Source: Deltaproteobacteria bacterium (lineage in GTDB: Bacteria; Bdellovibrionota; UBA1018; UBA923). Taken from it: a stretch of DNA of 22,277 nucleotides. Below are positions 1-7,330 of the stretch, one piece after another. The stretch lies in NCBI GenBank assembly GCA_016194795.1, contig JACQAX010000088.1, positions 1 to 22,277 on the forward strand, given 5' to 3'. How positions within the stretch are numbered: position 1 is the stretch's first letter; each line of letters starts with the position of its first letter. The notes below the pieces were generated by a model, which ran no database searches, was not told the DNA's origin, and was given only the letters and a program-made list of their open reading frames with translations. A program made the position numbers and the translations under genes.

Positions 1-461
1 GGCTTTCCGGTTTTCGAAGCCAGCACGTAATCGGACTCGAGCATCTTCGCGCCTCGAAACACGCTGACAACCCGACGGTCGAGGGTGCTGCCGGGATGCG
101 AGGCCCACTCGAACGTCCGGCTGACGAGGGCCTCGCCGCGCCCGAAAAGCTCGGTTGAGCTCGAGACGAGCCGCGCGCCCTCGTAGGTGTCGCACTTTTC
201 GGTGCGGCGATCGGCGGAAACCGTGAAGACCGCCCGAAGAGGCGGCTTTCGCGAGAGGTCGATGGATTCGTGGTACACGAGCCGACCGCCGGCGTCGTAG
301 CGGCGCATCTCGTCGGCCCGTCCCGCGCCGGTCGTTTCGAGCTCGCTTACCTTGGTGCGAAAAAAAGTCTGCCAGGCATCCTGATCATCGGCGCGCGCGC
401 GCGCCGATTCGAACGCCTGCCCGAAAACCAGCAGTGCCGGAAGAACCCACCTCCACCCCAT
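1..461 (-). CDS. Secreted hypothetical protein (3' end outside window)
   Basis: The open frame starts at an ATG at 461 and runs off the left edge, giving about 153 residues. The N-terminus (MGWRWVLPALLVFGQAFESARA) reads as a short Sec signal peptide, so the product is probably periplasmic or surface-exposed. The mature part is polar and beta-rich, with segments such as MRRYDAGGRLVYHESIDL and SVFRGAKMLESDYVLASKTG. It has one cysteine and I recognise no domain. The gene begins 6 nt after the stop of the PAP2 phosphatase gene on the same strand, so the two may be co-transcribed. A purine-rich AAAAGGG lies just before the ATG. A TGcTAAAAT extended -10-like element also lies at 478-470. Function is unknown. 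The secreted, partial status is well supported. Confidence 0.7.
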   Translation of the reverse strand, partial: MGWRWVLPALLVFGQAFESARARADDQDAWQTFFRTKVSELETTGAGRADEMRRYDAGGRLVYHESIDLSRKPPLRAVFTVSADRRTEKCDTYEGARLVSSSTELFGRGEALVSRTFEWASHPGSTLDRRVVSVFRGAKMLESDYVLASKTGK

Positions 462-467
462 GCCCTT

Positions 468-1184
468 TTATTTTAGCACTGTCCGGGGGCGGGGGCCCGA
501 GAGCGTGGCCGGACGCGGACTTAGCCCGGCGGCGGCTGCAACGAGCTCCGAGACGGCGATGCCGATCGCCGCCCCCGCGAGGGTGTCGGCGAAGTAATGT
601 TTCCAAAGCGCGACCCGGGTAAGCGCGACGACGCATGCGCCCGCGAAAAACGCGACCTGCGCCCCCCGGCTTTTCGTGTTCAGGATGGCGAACCAGGCTA
701 CCGCGAAGACGGCCGTCGAGTGCCCCGAGGGGAAGCTCGAGAAATCCTTGTTCGTCGTGAACCAGTGGAAGATGTTGAGATCGGCCGACGAGTAGCGCGT
801 GTCTCCCTCGGTGTAGGGCCGAGGCCGCCCGATCGAGATCTTGAGAAGCTGCGTGAGGATTCCAGACGCGAGCAGCGAGCCCAGCGCCAGCAGCGGCAGC
901 TTGGCCGCCCGCTGGCGCGAAGCGCGCGCGCGCGCCAGCGCGGCACGCGCGGCCGCGACGACCAGGCACGCGGGGATGAGAAACCGGCCGTCTCCCAGAA
1001 TGGTGAGGATCTGCAGCAACGGATCGTACGGCCGCATGTATTCGTGGAACGCGTCGGTCGTCGGGCGGTCGACGCCGAGCGAGAGCGAGACGACCGCGAC
1101 GACGAAGGCGACCGCCGCGACGCAGGCGGGGTGTTGGGCGCGTCGCCAGAGCTCTTGCCACCGCGGTGGCTTCTTGGAAGGCAT
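468..1184 (-). CDS. PAP2-family membrane phosphatase
   Basis: A 238-residue integral membrane protein of the type 2 phosphatidic acid phosphatase superfamily. These enzymes remove phosphate from lipid substrates such as phosphatidate or undecaprenyl pyrophosphate at the outer face of the inner membrane. All three signature motifs are visible: KX6RP (K115 to R122-P123), PSGH (152-155), and R-x5-H-x3-D (R190, H196, D200). Several hydrophobic segments surround them (about 19-37, 68-84, 96-112, 157-170, 176-190, 200-218). I chose the ATG at 1184 (MPSKKPPRW) rather than the in-frame ATG at 1235, because the extension is polar and has no ribosome site. The native substrate cannot be told from sequence. 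The lipid-facing role is inferred from the family and topology. Confidence 0.88.
   Translation of the reverse strand: MPSKKPPRWQELWRRAQHPACVAAVAFVVAVVSLSLGVDRPTTDAFHEYMRPYDPLLQILTILGDGRFLIPACLVVAAARAALARARASRQRAAKLPLLALGSLLASGILTQLLKISIGRPRPYTEGDTRYSSADLNIFHWFTTNKDFSSFPSGHSTAVFAVAWFAILNTKSRGAQVAFFAGACVVALTRVALWKHYFADTLAGAAIGIAVSELVAAAAGLSPRPATLSGPRPRTVLK
470..478 (-). promoter_or_regulatory. Possible extended -10 element before the partial secreted gene
   Basis: On the minus strand the sequence reads TGCTAAAAT, an extended -10 with a 5/6 match to TATAAT, ending 8 nt before the ATG at 461. It overlaps the stop region of the upstream PAP2 gene. No convincing -35 was found, so this could be an internal promoter or chance. 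Confidence 0.35.
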
Positions 1185-1256
1185 CGCTTCAAGTTTACAT
1201 CGAAGCCTGCCGTCAGTTCTACGTTTTTGCTGCAATGGCCGCCCGAGCTCAGCGCG

Positions 1257-2354
1257 CTAGTCGCTCGAACGTCCCGCGAGCGATGGGCCGCCCTCGCAGC
1301 TATAGTCGGTTTGGACGTCTTCCTGCGCGCAGCGGGCGGGTGCCGGCGAGCAAAGCTCGTCGAGGCGGAAGAGATCCGTCGGCGTCATCCCGGCGGCAAG
1401 CCCCGCGTCGACGTAGCTTTCCTTCGGCAGAAGGCGCGGGGTCACGGGAAGCGAGCCGCGCCACTGCGCGTACTCGTGGCAGATGCGGCAGCTGAAGCCG
1501 ATGAGATGCTCGCGCACCATCTGGGAAACCTCGTTGGTGTAATGCGAGAGGTTCTGGAGCTCGTCCCAGTCGGGCGTGACGTAGTCGGCCCAATCGAACG
1601 AGCGGCTGCCGAGGATGCGAACCCGGCCCGAGTAGGTTCGATAGATCGAGTAGAGCGCGCGCTCGTCGCCGACCAGGTTCTTGAAGAAAACGTAGCCGGC
1701 ATGGTTGGCCGCGAGGTCGCCGTAAGAGAACACGCCCGTCGTGGCCAGACCGAAAGACCCGAGCTCCGTGCCCGTGCCGAAGCGAATCGCCGCTGCTTCG
1801 TCGCGCCCATGGTCGCTCTTGAGCCAGTAGTCGTAGCCCTGATCGATGAAATGGCCGATCTTGTCGGAGCCGATGAGCACGCCGCCGACGCTGAACGAGT
1901 TGGCCGACGTGTAGCCGAGAAACGTATCCGTGTAGCTGAAGACCGCGGCGCTGACCAGGCCCTCGCCGGCCCTGAGGTGGCGCGGGTAGCGGTCGTAGAG
2001 ATGCAGGTGGCGGCCCCGGTACCGCGGCATCGTGGCGTAGCCGAGCGGCGCCAGCGTGTTTTCCATCCACCGTTCAATCATGAGGGTGGCGTTGAGCGTT
2101 CGCTTGAGGCCTTTGAAGCGCTCGCGAACCCTTTGGCGGAAGCGGTCGCCGATCTTCGCATCGGACCAGCTGGTGTCGACTTCCGACTGAGTCTGGCGCC
2201 GCGCGAACTCGAGCTGTCGTCCAACGAGCTGGTTGAGGATCGCGGTCGCATCGGTGCGCTCGGCCTTGCGGCAGGTCAGCTGGTCGGTCTCCATGGCGAT
2301 CGCGGGCGCGAGCTGGACGAGCCCGCTCGTCAAAAGCAGGAATAGTGGCATCAT
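1257..2354 (-). CDS. Exported hypothetical protein with a CxxCH motif
   Basis: A 365-residue protein from tandem ATGs at 2354/2351. The N-terminus MMPLFLLLTSGLVQLAPAIA looks like a signal peptide without the usual lysines. The body is rich in aromatic and charged residues. A central block is striking: FLGYTSANSFSVGGVLIG followed by SDKIGHFIDQGYDYW. Near residue 300 lies FSCRICHEYAQ, a CxxCH heme-attachment-like motif. I do not recognise the family. It may be an envelope protein. The CxxCH could bind heme c after export, or be fortuitous, since no other cytochrome feature is seen. The frame continues open upstream to 4145, but that part is antisense to a clear lipoprotein gene. The start lacks a good Shine-Dalgarno. 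Confidence 0.7.
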   Translation of the reverse strand: MMPLFLLLTSGLVQLAPAIAMETDQLTCRKAERTDATAILNQLVGRQLEFARRQTQSEVDTSWSDAKIGDRFRQRVRERFKGLKRTLNATLMIERWMENTLAPLGYATMPRYRGRHLHLYDRYPRHLRAGEGLVSAAVFSYTDTFLGYTSANSFSVGGVLIGSDKIGHFIDQGYDYWLKSDHGRDEAAAIRFGTGTELGSFGLATTGVFSYGDLAANHAGYVFFKNLVGDERALYSIYRTYSGRVRILGSRSFDWADYVTPDWDELQNLSHYTNEVSQMVREHLIGFSCRICHEYAQWRGSLPVTPRLLPKESYVDAGLAAGMTPTDLFRLDELCSPAPARCAQEDVQTDYSCEGGPSLAGRSSD

Positions 2355-2417
2355 GGGCCGTAAATCGCATAGCCGAGTAATTAAGTCTATTAAAATGAAT
2401 GCACCGCGTAAAAACAG

Positions 2418-2446
2418 TTGAGAATGGAGGTCGGTCAGTATATAAC
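2418..2446 (+). promoter_or_regulatory. Sigma70-type promoter, near-leaderless
   Basis: TTGAGA (2418-2423) and TATAAC (2441-2446) are separated by exactly 17 bp, and each matches the consensus at 5 of 6 positions. Transcription would begin near 2452-2454, only a few bases before the ATG at 2457, so the mRNA would have almost no leader. This agrees with the lack of a Shine-Dalgarno next to that ATG. Confidence 0.6.
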
Positions 2447-2456
2447 GCAACGCATC

Positions 2457-4064
2457 ATGAAAATTAAACGTTTGATCTCGACCGCTTGGGCTTTTGGTCT
2501 CGTGTGCGCTTTGGGTGCTGCATTCGTCGGCTGCGTGGATGGTAACCCGGCTTATAACGACATTACCGTCGACCAGTCGCTTCGCGTGGTGCCGACCAAA
2601 GACCTGAGCGCGGTGCGCGCCGGAAGGTTTTCGACGAGCGATTATTCCGCCACCGGCGGCGACCCGTATCGCGACGGCTCGTACGTGATCGAAGATCAGG
2701 TCACGGTTTCGCTGAGCGTCCTCAACTCGGCCCCCAGCACGAATCGCCTCGACATCGACAACAACCACCCGCGCGTCAACGGCACGGTCAACGACGTCGC
2801 CCATCTCCAGCTCGTGATCGAGACGGCCGACCCGGCGCAGATCTCCTTCGTGCGCGTCAACGGCATGCCGGTCGTCGCCGCCGACTTCACCTTCGCTTCT
2901 CCCAAGATCCTCGACCAGCTCGAGCTCGAATCGGGTGGGCGCCTTCCGGGCTTCTTCGCGCTGCTCGACCTCGGCGCGCTCAAGGCCGGTGACGTTCGCA
3001 CGCTCGAGATCGACATCGCAGCCAATCCCGGCGCCAAGCTCCACTTCGACGCCTTCGGCGGCGTCTGGGGCGGCCGCGTGCTCACGAACTCGGCCACGAC
3101 GGGCACCTCGGTGCTCTTCACGCCGGTTCAGCCGCCCACGCTCCACCAGCTCGCGGTGACGCTTGATGGTGCAGGGCAGGGACGCGTCGTCTCGACGCCG
3201 GCCGGCATCGACTGCGGCACGAACTGCAGCGCCTCGTTCGTCGCGGGCACCGAAGTGTCGCTCAAGGCCACGCCCGAAGCCGGCTCGTATTTCGCCGGCT
3301 GGGACGGCGCTTGCGCCGGCACGCAGGGCGACACGTGCACGCTCACGCTCAACGACGCCGCGGGCGCGAGCGCCCGTTTCGCTCACGTGGTGCCGCAGCA
3401 GTACGCGCTCAACGTGCGCGCGGCCGACGCCGACGGCACGACCTCGCACATCTCGGTGAGCTCGAACCCGAGCGGCATCATCAACTGCGTGGGCGACTGC
3501 ACGGCGAGCTTCGTCGAAGGCACGCTCGTCACCCTCACCGCCGACATCGACTCGCACGGCTACGGCGAGAGCGGCGGCGTGTTCCTCGGCTGGGGCGGCG
3601 ACTGCGCCTTCGCCGGCTCGTCGAAAACCTGCACGGTCGCGATGAACGCGATCAAGAACGTCACCGTCGAGTGCGCGTGCGTCGACCACTTCACGCTCAC
3701 GGCGACGAAGACCTACGCTCCGGCCGGCGCGGCCGATGGCGTTTTCCACCTTCCGGTCGAGGCGAGCCTCGTCATCCCGCCCGTCGTCGACGTCTCGTCG
3801 GGCAACGCCGGCAACTTCTGGGCGACGATCGACTTCGGCGGCCAGCTCTGCTGCTACAAAGGGCAGGCAAGCCTCGAGCATCCGGTCAACCCGGGCGACG
3901 TGGCCGCCGGCCTCCAGTACAGCTTCACGAAGTGCATCGCGAAGTCCTCGGTCGCGACCACGCAGGCCAGCGGCGACGTCACGCTGCACGTTGAGTACGG
4001 CGACGACACGCAGCCGACGGCCACCGTGAAAACGATCTATATCAACAGCTGGAACAACCCCTAA
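2457..4064 (+). CDS. Lipoprotein with two Cys-containing InlB-like repeats
   Basis: A 535-residue protein. MKIKRLISTAWAFGLVCALG then AAFVGC gives a lipoprotein signal peptide with the lipid-modified Cys at residue 26; Phe rather than Leu is at -3. Residues about 27-225 are an unassigned beta-rich domain. About 228-311 and 315-411 are two divergent 'bacterial repeat' units of the InlB B-repeat type. Each has the pattern GI-x-C-x2-x-C-x-A-S-F-x-x-GT-x-V-x-L-x-A, then GW, then a Cys-x(n)-TCT core. Each unit carries four cysteines in matching positions, so intradomain disulfides are likely. A further Cys-containing domain fills 412-535. It is probably anchored in the outer membrane with surface-exposed repeats. 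The start was chosen from the signal peptide; ATG codons 33 and 39 nt upstream would bury it. It lies 19 nt ahead of the next gene, with which it likely forms an operon. Confidence 0.8.
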   Translation: MKIKRLISTAWAFGLVCALGAAFVGCVDGNPAYNDITVDQSLRVVPTKDLSAVRAGRFSTSDYSATGGDPYRDGSYVIEDQVTVSLSVLNSAPSTNRLDIDNNHPRVNGTVNDVAHLQLVIETADPAQISFVRVNGMPVVAADFTFASPKILDQLELESGGRLPGFFALLDLGALKAGDVRTLEIDIAANPGAKLHFDAFGGVWGGRVLTNSATTGTSVLFTPVQPPTLHQLAVTLDGAGQGRVVSTPAGIDCGTNCSASFVAGTEVSLKATPEAGSYFAGWDGACAGTQGDTCTLTLNDAAGASARFAHVVPQQYALNVRAADADGTTSHISVSSNPSGIINCVGDCTASFVEGTLVTLTADIDSHGYGESGGVFLGWGGDCAFAGSSKTCTVAMNAIKNVTVECACVDHFTLTATKTYAPAGAADGVFHLPVEASLVIPPVVDVSSGNAGNFWATIDFGGQLCCYKGQASLEHPVNPGDVAAGLQYSFTKCIAKSSVATTQASGDVTLHVEYGDDTQPTATVKTIYINSWNNP

Positions 4065-4083
4065 GCCGGGCAGGATGCAGAAC

Positions 4084-5067
4084 ATGAAAACGAATATGAT
4101 GATTTTGACCGCTTTCTTCGCCCTGGCGGGAGCCGCTTCCGCCAACGACGACGTCTTCAGCTACACCGGCACCGGCGTCGACATCGGCGGCGAGTACGAG
4201 GTCGAGGCGCTCAGCACGACCGTTCCGAAAACCAACGACGCATCGTCTCCGACGCACGCTCGCGATACGAGCCGCAGCGGCCCGCGCGTGGTGCTTTCGT
4301 TCCACGGCGTGCAGACCCAGCTGCTGTTCGCCGGCCACGGCCGCGCGAACCTGACCTTCCTGCCGCTTTCGGCCGAGCTCGACGTCACGGGCGGCGTGCC
4401 CGATGGCTTCGGCCAGGTGAGCGGCGCGCAGGGCTCGCAGATCGTCCGCAAGGCCGTCGGCGCCCTCATTGAAACGGCGTACGAGCCCGAAACGGGCATC
4501 GTCTCGTTCCGTGGCAAGCTGGCGCGCGTCGACTACGACCGCGACAAGGGCTTCTGGGACTGGAAAGCCCTTCAGGCCGAAGTCGTCATCAAGAAAATGT
4601 ACCCGCTCGCCAACGGCTCCGTCGCGTTCGACCTCGAAGTCAGCGCCGGCGTCGGCTTCGGCGGCGTCTACATGAACGGCCTGGCCGATCTCGAAAAGGC
4701 GCTCGGCGCGGCTCCCGCGTCGAACTCGGCGCTCACCCTCAATCCGATGGCCGCCATGCGCGTGGGCTTCCACGGCGCCGACTGGCGCGTGGGTCTCGCC
4801 AGCACGTTCGAAGAGCGCGTCGGCCTTTCGGGCGGCTCCTCCTACCTCGGCAACGCCGCAAGCGTTCGCAGCGAGCACGTCAACGTGGCCATCGACGGGC
4901 AGTACACGTTTTTCCGGCAGGGGACGGGCGCCAGCGCGCGCACGTTCAGCGTTTTCGTGAACGCCGGTTACGACTACGACAACCTCACGCTCAGCCACAT
5001 GTTCTTCGGCACGAACGACGCGTTCAACTCGTTCCGCGTGCTCGTCGGCGTTCGCGGCACGTTCTGA
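4084..5067 (+). CDS. Secreted beta-rich protein, probable outer-membrane barrel
   Basis: A 327-residue protein with a clear signal peptide (MKTNMMILTAFFALAGAASA, cleavage before NDD). The mature part has many alternating hydrophobic strands and ends in VGVRGTF. The C-terminal Phe is typical of outer-membrane beta-barrels recognised by the Bam complex. An AGGA at 4072-4075 sits 8 nt before the ATG at 4084, so this start is preferred over the ATG at 4075, which overlaps the ribosome site. The short gap to the upstream repeat-lipoprotein gene suggests co-transcription and possibly a surface lipoprotein/barrel pair. Function is unknown. A soluble beta-sandwich with an incidental terminal Phe remains possible. 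Confidence 0.75.
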   Translation: MKTNMMILTAFFALAGAASANDDVFSYTGTGVDIGGEYEVEALSTTVPKTNDASSPTHARDTSRSGPRVVLSFHGVQTQLLFAGHGRANLTFLPLSAELDVTGGVPDGFGQVSGAQGSQIVRKAVGALIETAYEPETGIVSFRGKLARVDYDRDKGFWDWKALQAEVVIKKMYPLANGSVAFDLEVSAGVGFGGVYMNGLADLEKALGAAPASNSALTLNPMAAMRVGFHGADWRVGLASTFEERVGLSGGSSYLGNAASVRSEHVNVAIDGQYTFFRQGTGASARTFSVFVNAGYDYDNLTLSHMFFGTNDAFNSFRVLVGVRGTF

Positions 5068-5157
5068 TCGACTGACGCGCGACCAGTCCTTGAACAGGTT
5101 TCGGGCTAAACTGCTTGAATTTAGGCAGTGGAATGCCCTCTTGTTCCGCGACCCTGC

Positions 5158-5229
5158 TGCAAAATGAAGCACTCGCTTCATTTGGAGCGTGTTTTGCAAC
5201 TCTTGAGTTCACACAAGGGAGAGAGTTGC
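5158..5229 (+). promoter_or_regulatory. Structured 5' leader with nested and competing inverted repeats
   Basis: Three perfect inverted repeats lie before the ATG at 5230. Hairpin A: AAATGAAGC (5162-5170) pairs with GCTTCATTT (5175-5183) around a 4-nt loop. Stem B: TGCAAAA (5158-5164) can pair with TTTTGCA (5192-5198). Hairpin C: GCAACTCT (5196-5203) pairs with AGAGTTGC (5222-5229), holds the Shine-Dalgarno AAGGGAG in its loop, and ends directly at the start codon. B overlaps both A and C, so they are mutually exclusive. This is the layout of a translational switch, though DNA-level operators could also explain the symmetry. Confidence 0.5.
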
Positions 5230-5886
5230 ATGAAGATGTCCATCGGGATCGTGGTCCTCGTTTCCTCGTTCTTTCTGACCGGCGCGGCGTGGGCCGCGGA
5301 GCCGAAAATCACGCTCAGCTGCGACGTGATCTCGTACGTCACGATGCCGGGTCAGAAGGCGCCCAAGGAAGTGGTCGAGGGCACATTCAGCGCGGTGACG
5401 GCTTCGTCGCCCGAGGAGTCGCTGATCGTCCGCGGCGCCGTCGGCCGCGGCAACGCGATGCTGGCGAGGATTTACGTGTTCGCGCCGTTCGAATGGCGCC
5501 CGGCGACCCAGGAGTACAAGGTGAGCGAGCGCCTCGCGTGGCTGAACCTCGAGATCGAAGGGCAGCCGACGGTGTTCGGCGGCGGACTGGTCTCCACCAA
5601 GGGCGCGTCGGCGTATCTGTCGGCGGCGTACGCCGGCGGCATGAAGGCGGCTACCGGCGATACGATCCACGAGCTCGGCGTGAAATGCAGGTTGGATCAG
5701 CCCGCCGTCGCGGTCTCCAAGAACGAGCCGAAGATCGAGGAGGCCCAGCAGCCGAAGTCGATCCCGGCGAATTGCTACTACAGCGGCTCGACGTACATGT
5801 TCGTGTGCGACGCTTGTCCTCAGGGTTACGAGCAGAACGGAGACGCCTGCGAGCGCCGCGAAGCGAAGAAAGTCGGGGCTAATTGA
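5230..5886 (+). CDS. Secreted Cys-containing hypothetical protein
   Basis: A 218-residue protein starting at the ATG at 5230, with AAGGGAG 8 nt upstream. It has a signal peptide MKMSIGIVVLVSSFFLTGAAWA cut before AEPKI. The open frame extends up to 5128 but the extension lacks a ribosome site and hides the signal peptide. The mature body is beta-rich. A linker (EPKIEEAQQPKS) then leads to a C-terminal module NCYYSGSTYMFVCDACPQGY-x-Q-x-GDAC with spacing like a small EGF-type or knottin disulfide domain. It heads a compact series of three secreted genes (0 nt and 26 nt gaps). No family was recognised. The exported, disulfide-bonded state is inferred. Confidence 0.78.
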   Translation: MKMSIGIVVLVSSFFLTGAAWAAEPKITLSCDVISYVTMPGQKAPKEVVEGTFSAVTASSPEESLIVRGAVGRGNAMLARIYVFAPFEWRPATQEYKVSERLAWLNLEIEGQPTVFGGGLVSTKGASAYLSAAYAGGMKAATGDTIHELGVKCRLDQPAVAVSKNEPKIEEAQQPKSIPANCYYSGSTYMFVCDACPQGYEQNGDACERREAKKVGAN

Positions 5887-6318
5887 ATGAAGCGTCTTGT
5901 ATTGATCCTGGCTTTCACCGTTCTGAGCGCGCTCCCGGCCATCGCCCGGCAGGCCCCCAAGGGTAAGGACGCGTACCGCAAGTACACGTACTGCCGGAGC
6001 TCCGACGGGCTTGTTCAGTATGAGTTCAACGAGAACTACAGCTACAACGACAAGTGGACGATCGGAAGAGAACTGTACACGACCGATCCCAGGCTCAGCC
6101 CCGGCCTCGTCTCGCGCCCGCTCTCGGATCTGGTGATCCGGGAGACTCGAATGGGCCTGAGCTCGTCGATACGTCCGTATGAGTACGGCGGCGACTCGAT
6201 CGCCCGGCCTTTCGTCAAGCTGGTGGTCATCAAGCCCGCGAAGGGCAAGGAGACGAGCTTCGGAGACCAGCCGATCAAGCGCCTCCTCGTCTGCGACGAG
6301 GAAGTGGAAACGTTATGA
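5887..6318 (+). CDS. Small secreted hypothetical protein
   Basis: A 143-residue protein whose ATG directly follows the TGA of the preceding gene, implying translational coupling. MKRLVLILAFTVLSALPAIA is a typical signal peptide, with cleavage before RQAP. The mature protein is about 123 residues, basic and Tyr-rich (YRKYTYCRSS, NENYSYNDKW), with two cysteines (in TYCRSS and LLVCDEE) that could form a disulfide joining the ends. I recognise no domain. Its position between two other secreted unknowns suggests a shared envelope role. Confidence 0.72.
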   Translation: MKRLVLILAFTVLSALPAIARQAPKGKDAYRKYTYCRSSDGLVQYEFNENYSYNDKWTIGRELYTTDPRLSPGLVSRPLSDLVIRETRMGLSSSIRPYEYGGDSIARPFVKLVVIKPAKGKETSFGDQPIKRLLVCDEEVETL

Positions 6319-6344
6319 TGAGAAACTTACTGAAGGAGCCCCAA

Positions 6345-6824
6345 ATGAAAAAGCTGTTCCCCGTCGTGACTGGTGTTTTTGGCCTGCTGAGCTCGATGGT
6401 CGTGCTTGCGGATTGTCCCCGGAGCTTTCAGGAGGCCGCGACGATCGGCCCTAAAATCCTGGTCAAAGCCGCGGCCGCGCAGCTCGCAAGCAGCGGGATC
6501 ACCGATTTCAGCCAACAAGGCATGGGATCGGCCACCACCAGCTTCGACGACGGGGCTGGAACGGCCTATCTCATCCAAGCCAGCTCCCAGGACGGAACGC
6601 AGGTTTTGAGCGGCGTTCTGAAATGCGACGCACGCACGAACCGCTTCATGGTCTCGGCGCTCAACTGGCACAAACCCATGGGCAGTGGCGTGATCGGCGG
6701 TCCGTTCGATCCCTCGGTGGTTGCCTCCAAGATCGACGCTGAGGCCATGCTGAAAACGGCGCCGGCGTCGGCGACGGAAAACGGCAAGCAGGCCGAAGCG
6801 CAGGGCAAGCAAGCGGCACGCTGA
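6345..6824 (+). CDS. Small secreted hypothetical protein
   Basis: A 159-residue protein from the ATG at 6345, with AAGGAG at 6333-6338 giving ideal spacing; an ATG 30 nt upstream lacks this. The signal peptide MKKLFPVVTGVFGLLSSMVVLA is cut before DCPRSF. The mature N-terminus is helical and Ala-rich (ILVKAAAAQLASSG). A beta-rich centre carries the second Cys (LKCDARTNRF). The tail is a low-complexity Ala/Gln/Lys stretch (ENGKQAEAQGKQAAR). It is the last gene of the three-gene secreted set and converges on the ArsR-linked peptide gene with only 6 nt between stops. No family is recognised. Confidence 0.72.
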   Translation: MKKLFPVVTGVFGLLSSMVVLADCPRSFQEAATIGPKILVKAAAAQLASSGITDFSQQGMGSATTSFDDGAGTAYLIQASSQDGTQVLSGVLKCDARTNRFMVSALNWHKPMGSGVIGGPFDPSVVASKIDAEAMLKTAPASATENGKQAEAQGKQAAR

Positions 6825-6830
6825 CCGCGT

Positions 6831-6977
6831 CTACCTTTCGATCAGGCTGATCTTGCGCCCGCAGCAGCCGAGCAGCTCGGAGAGGATCTGAGCCCAGCTC
6901 TTCCTGTCGCAGCAGGCCTGTTTCCTGGACGAGCCTTTGAGGGCTTTGCTTTCGTTCTTCTTGTTGCTCTTCGACAT
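6831..6977 (-). CDS. 48-residue peptide with two Cys-Cys pairs, linked to ArsR
   Basis: A short open frame of 48 codons, starting at the ATG at 6977, which is preceded on the minus strand by a textbook AAAGGAG. It begins 26 nt after the stop of the ArsR-family gene. The sequence has a basic, hydrophilic N-terminal third (MSKSNKKNESKALKGSSRK). A CCD at 22-24 and a GCCG at 37-40 then flank an amphipathic helix (SWAQILSELL). There is no signal peptide. The two vicinal Cys pairs could bind a soft metal or metalloid, or act as a thiol sensor. The operon position suggests it is induced together with the repressor. I know no family for it. Gene reality rests on the ribosome site and operon position. 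Confidence 0.6.
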   Translation of the reverse strand: MSKSNKKNESKALKGSSRKQACCDRKSWAQILSELLGCCGRKISLIER

Positions 6978-7003
6978 ACGGTACTCCTTTGTTCGATTCA
7001 CGG

Positions 7004-7327
7004 TCAGTCGCAGCAGGTCTTCAAGCGATCGACGAACGAGCCGATCCCCTTGGTGAAGTGCTGGATGGTTTTGGCTCCGAGCCGGTAGCGCGAGCAGGGG
7101 CCTTCGCACTTGAGCTCGATCAGGCCCGCGGCTTTGAGCGCCTTGAGGTGCTGCGAGACGGTGGCCTGGGCCAGCGGCAGCTCGTCGACGAGGTCGCCGC
7201 AGCTGCATTCCTTTCTCCGGGCGAGGGTGTGCAGGATCGCCACGCGGGCCGGGTGGCCCAGGGCCTTGGCGAGCTCGGCCAGCTTGATGTCTTCCTTGTC
7301 GAACTGGTGCTTTTTCGAATGAGCCAT
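7004..7327 (-). CDS. ArsR/SmtB-family repressor, Cys-rich
   Basis: A 107-residue winged-helix regulator. The ArsR signature is clear: AKALGHPARVAILHTLA (20-36), then GDLVDELPLAQATVSQHLKA (44-63) as the recognition helix-turn-helix, and the wing at 70-83 (IELKCEGPCSRYRL). Cysteines occur at 41 and 43 (ECSCGDL, the place of the As/Cd-sensing CxC in helix 3 of classic ArsR), at 74 and 78 in the wing, and at 105-106 (CCD end). This argues for sensing a thiophilic metal(loid) or thiol oxidation. The start at 7327 excludes an upstream extension that would run through the operator. A perfect palindrome covers the promoter, so autorepression is likely. The exact inducer is unknown. Confidence 0.92.
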   Translation of the reverse strand: MAHSKKHQFDKEDIKLAELAKALGHPARVAILHTLARRKECSCGDLVDELPLAQATVSQHLKALKAAGLIELKCEGPCSRYRLGAKTIQHFTKGIGSFVDRLKTCCD

Positions 7328-7330
7328 ATG

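Noticed and set aside
385..403. Alternating GC run (possible Z-DNA or repeat)
   Set aside because: Similar short GCGC runs occur throughout the GC-rich coding sequence, and here it codes for Ala/Arg in a signal peptide.
597..2345. 582-residue plus-strand open frame
   Set aside because: It runs opposite the PAP2 gene and the CxxCH protein gene, with a composition typical of shadow frames and no ribosome site.
2418..4145. Long minus-strand open frame extending the CxxCH protein to 962 residues
   Set aside because: The extra 597 residues are Arg/Val/Asp-rich and antisense to a lipoprotein with clear domains and signal peptide; long antisense frames are common at this GC content.
5110..5129. 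ACTGC...GCAGT inverted repeat as a terminator for the preceding gene
   Set aside because: Only 5 bp of stem with no following T-run; too weak to call.
6840..6852. GATCAG-G-CTGATC inverted repeat at the convergent 3' ends
   Set aside because: It lies inside the 48-codon gene, is short, and has no U-rich tail on either strand.
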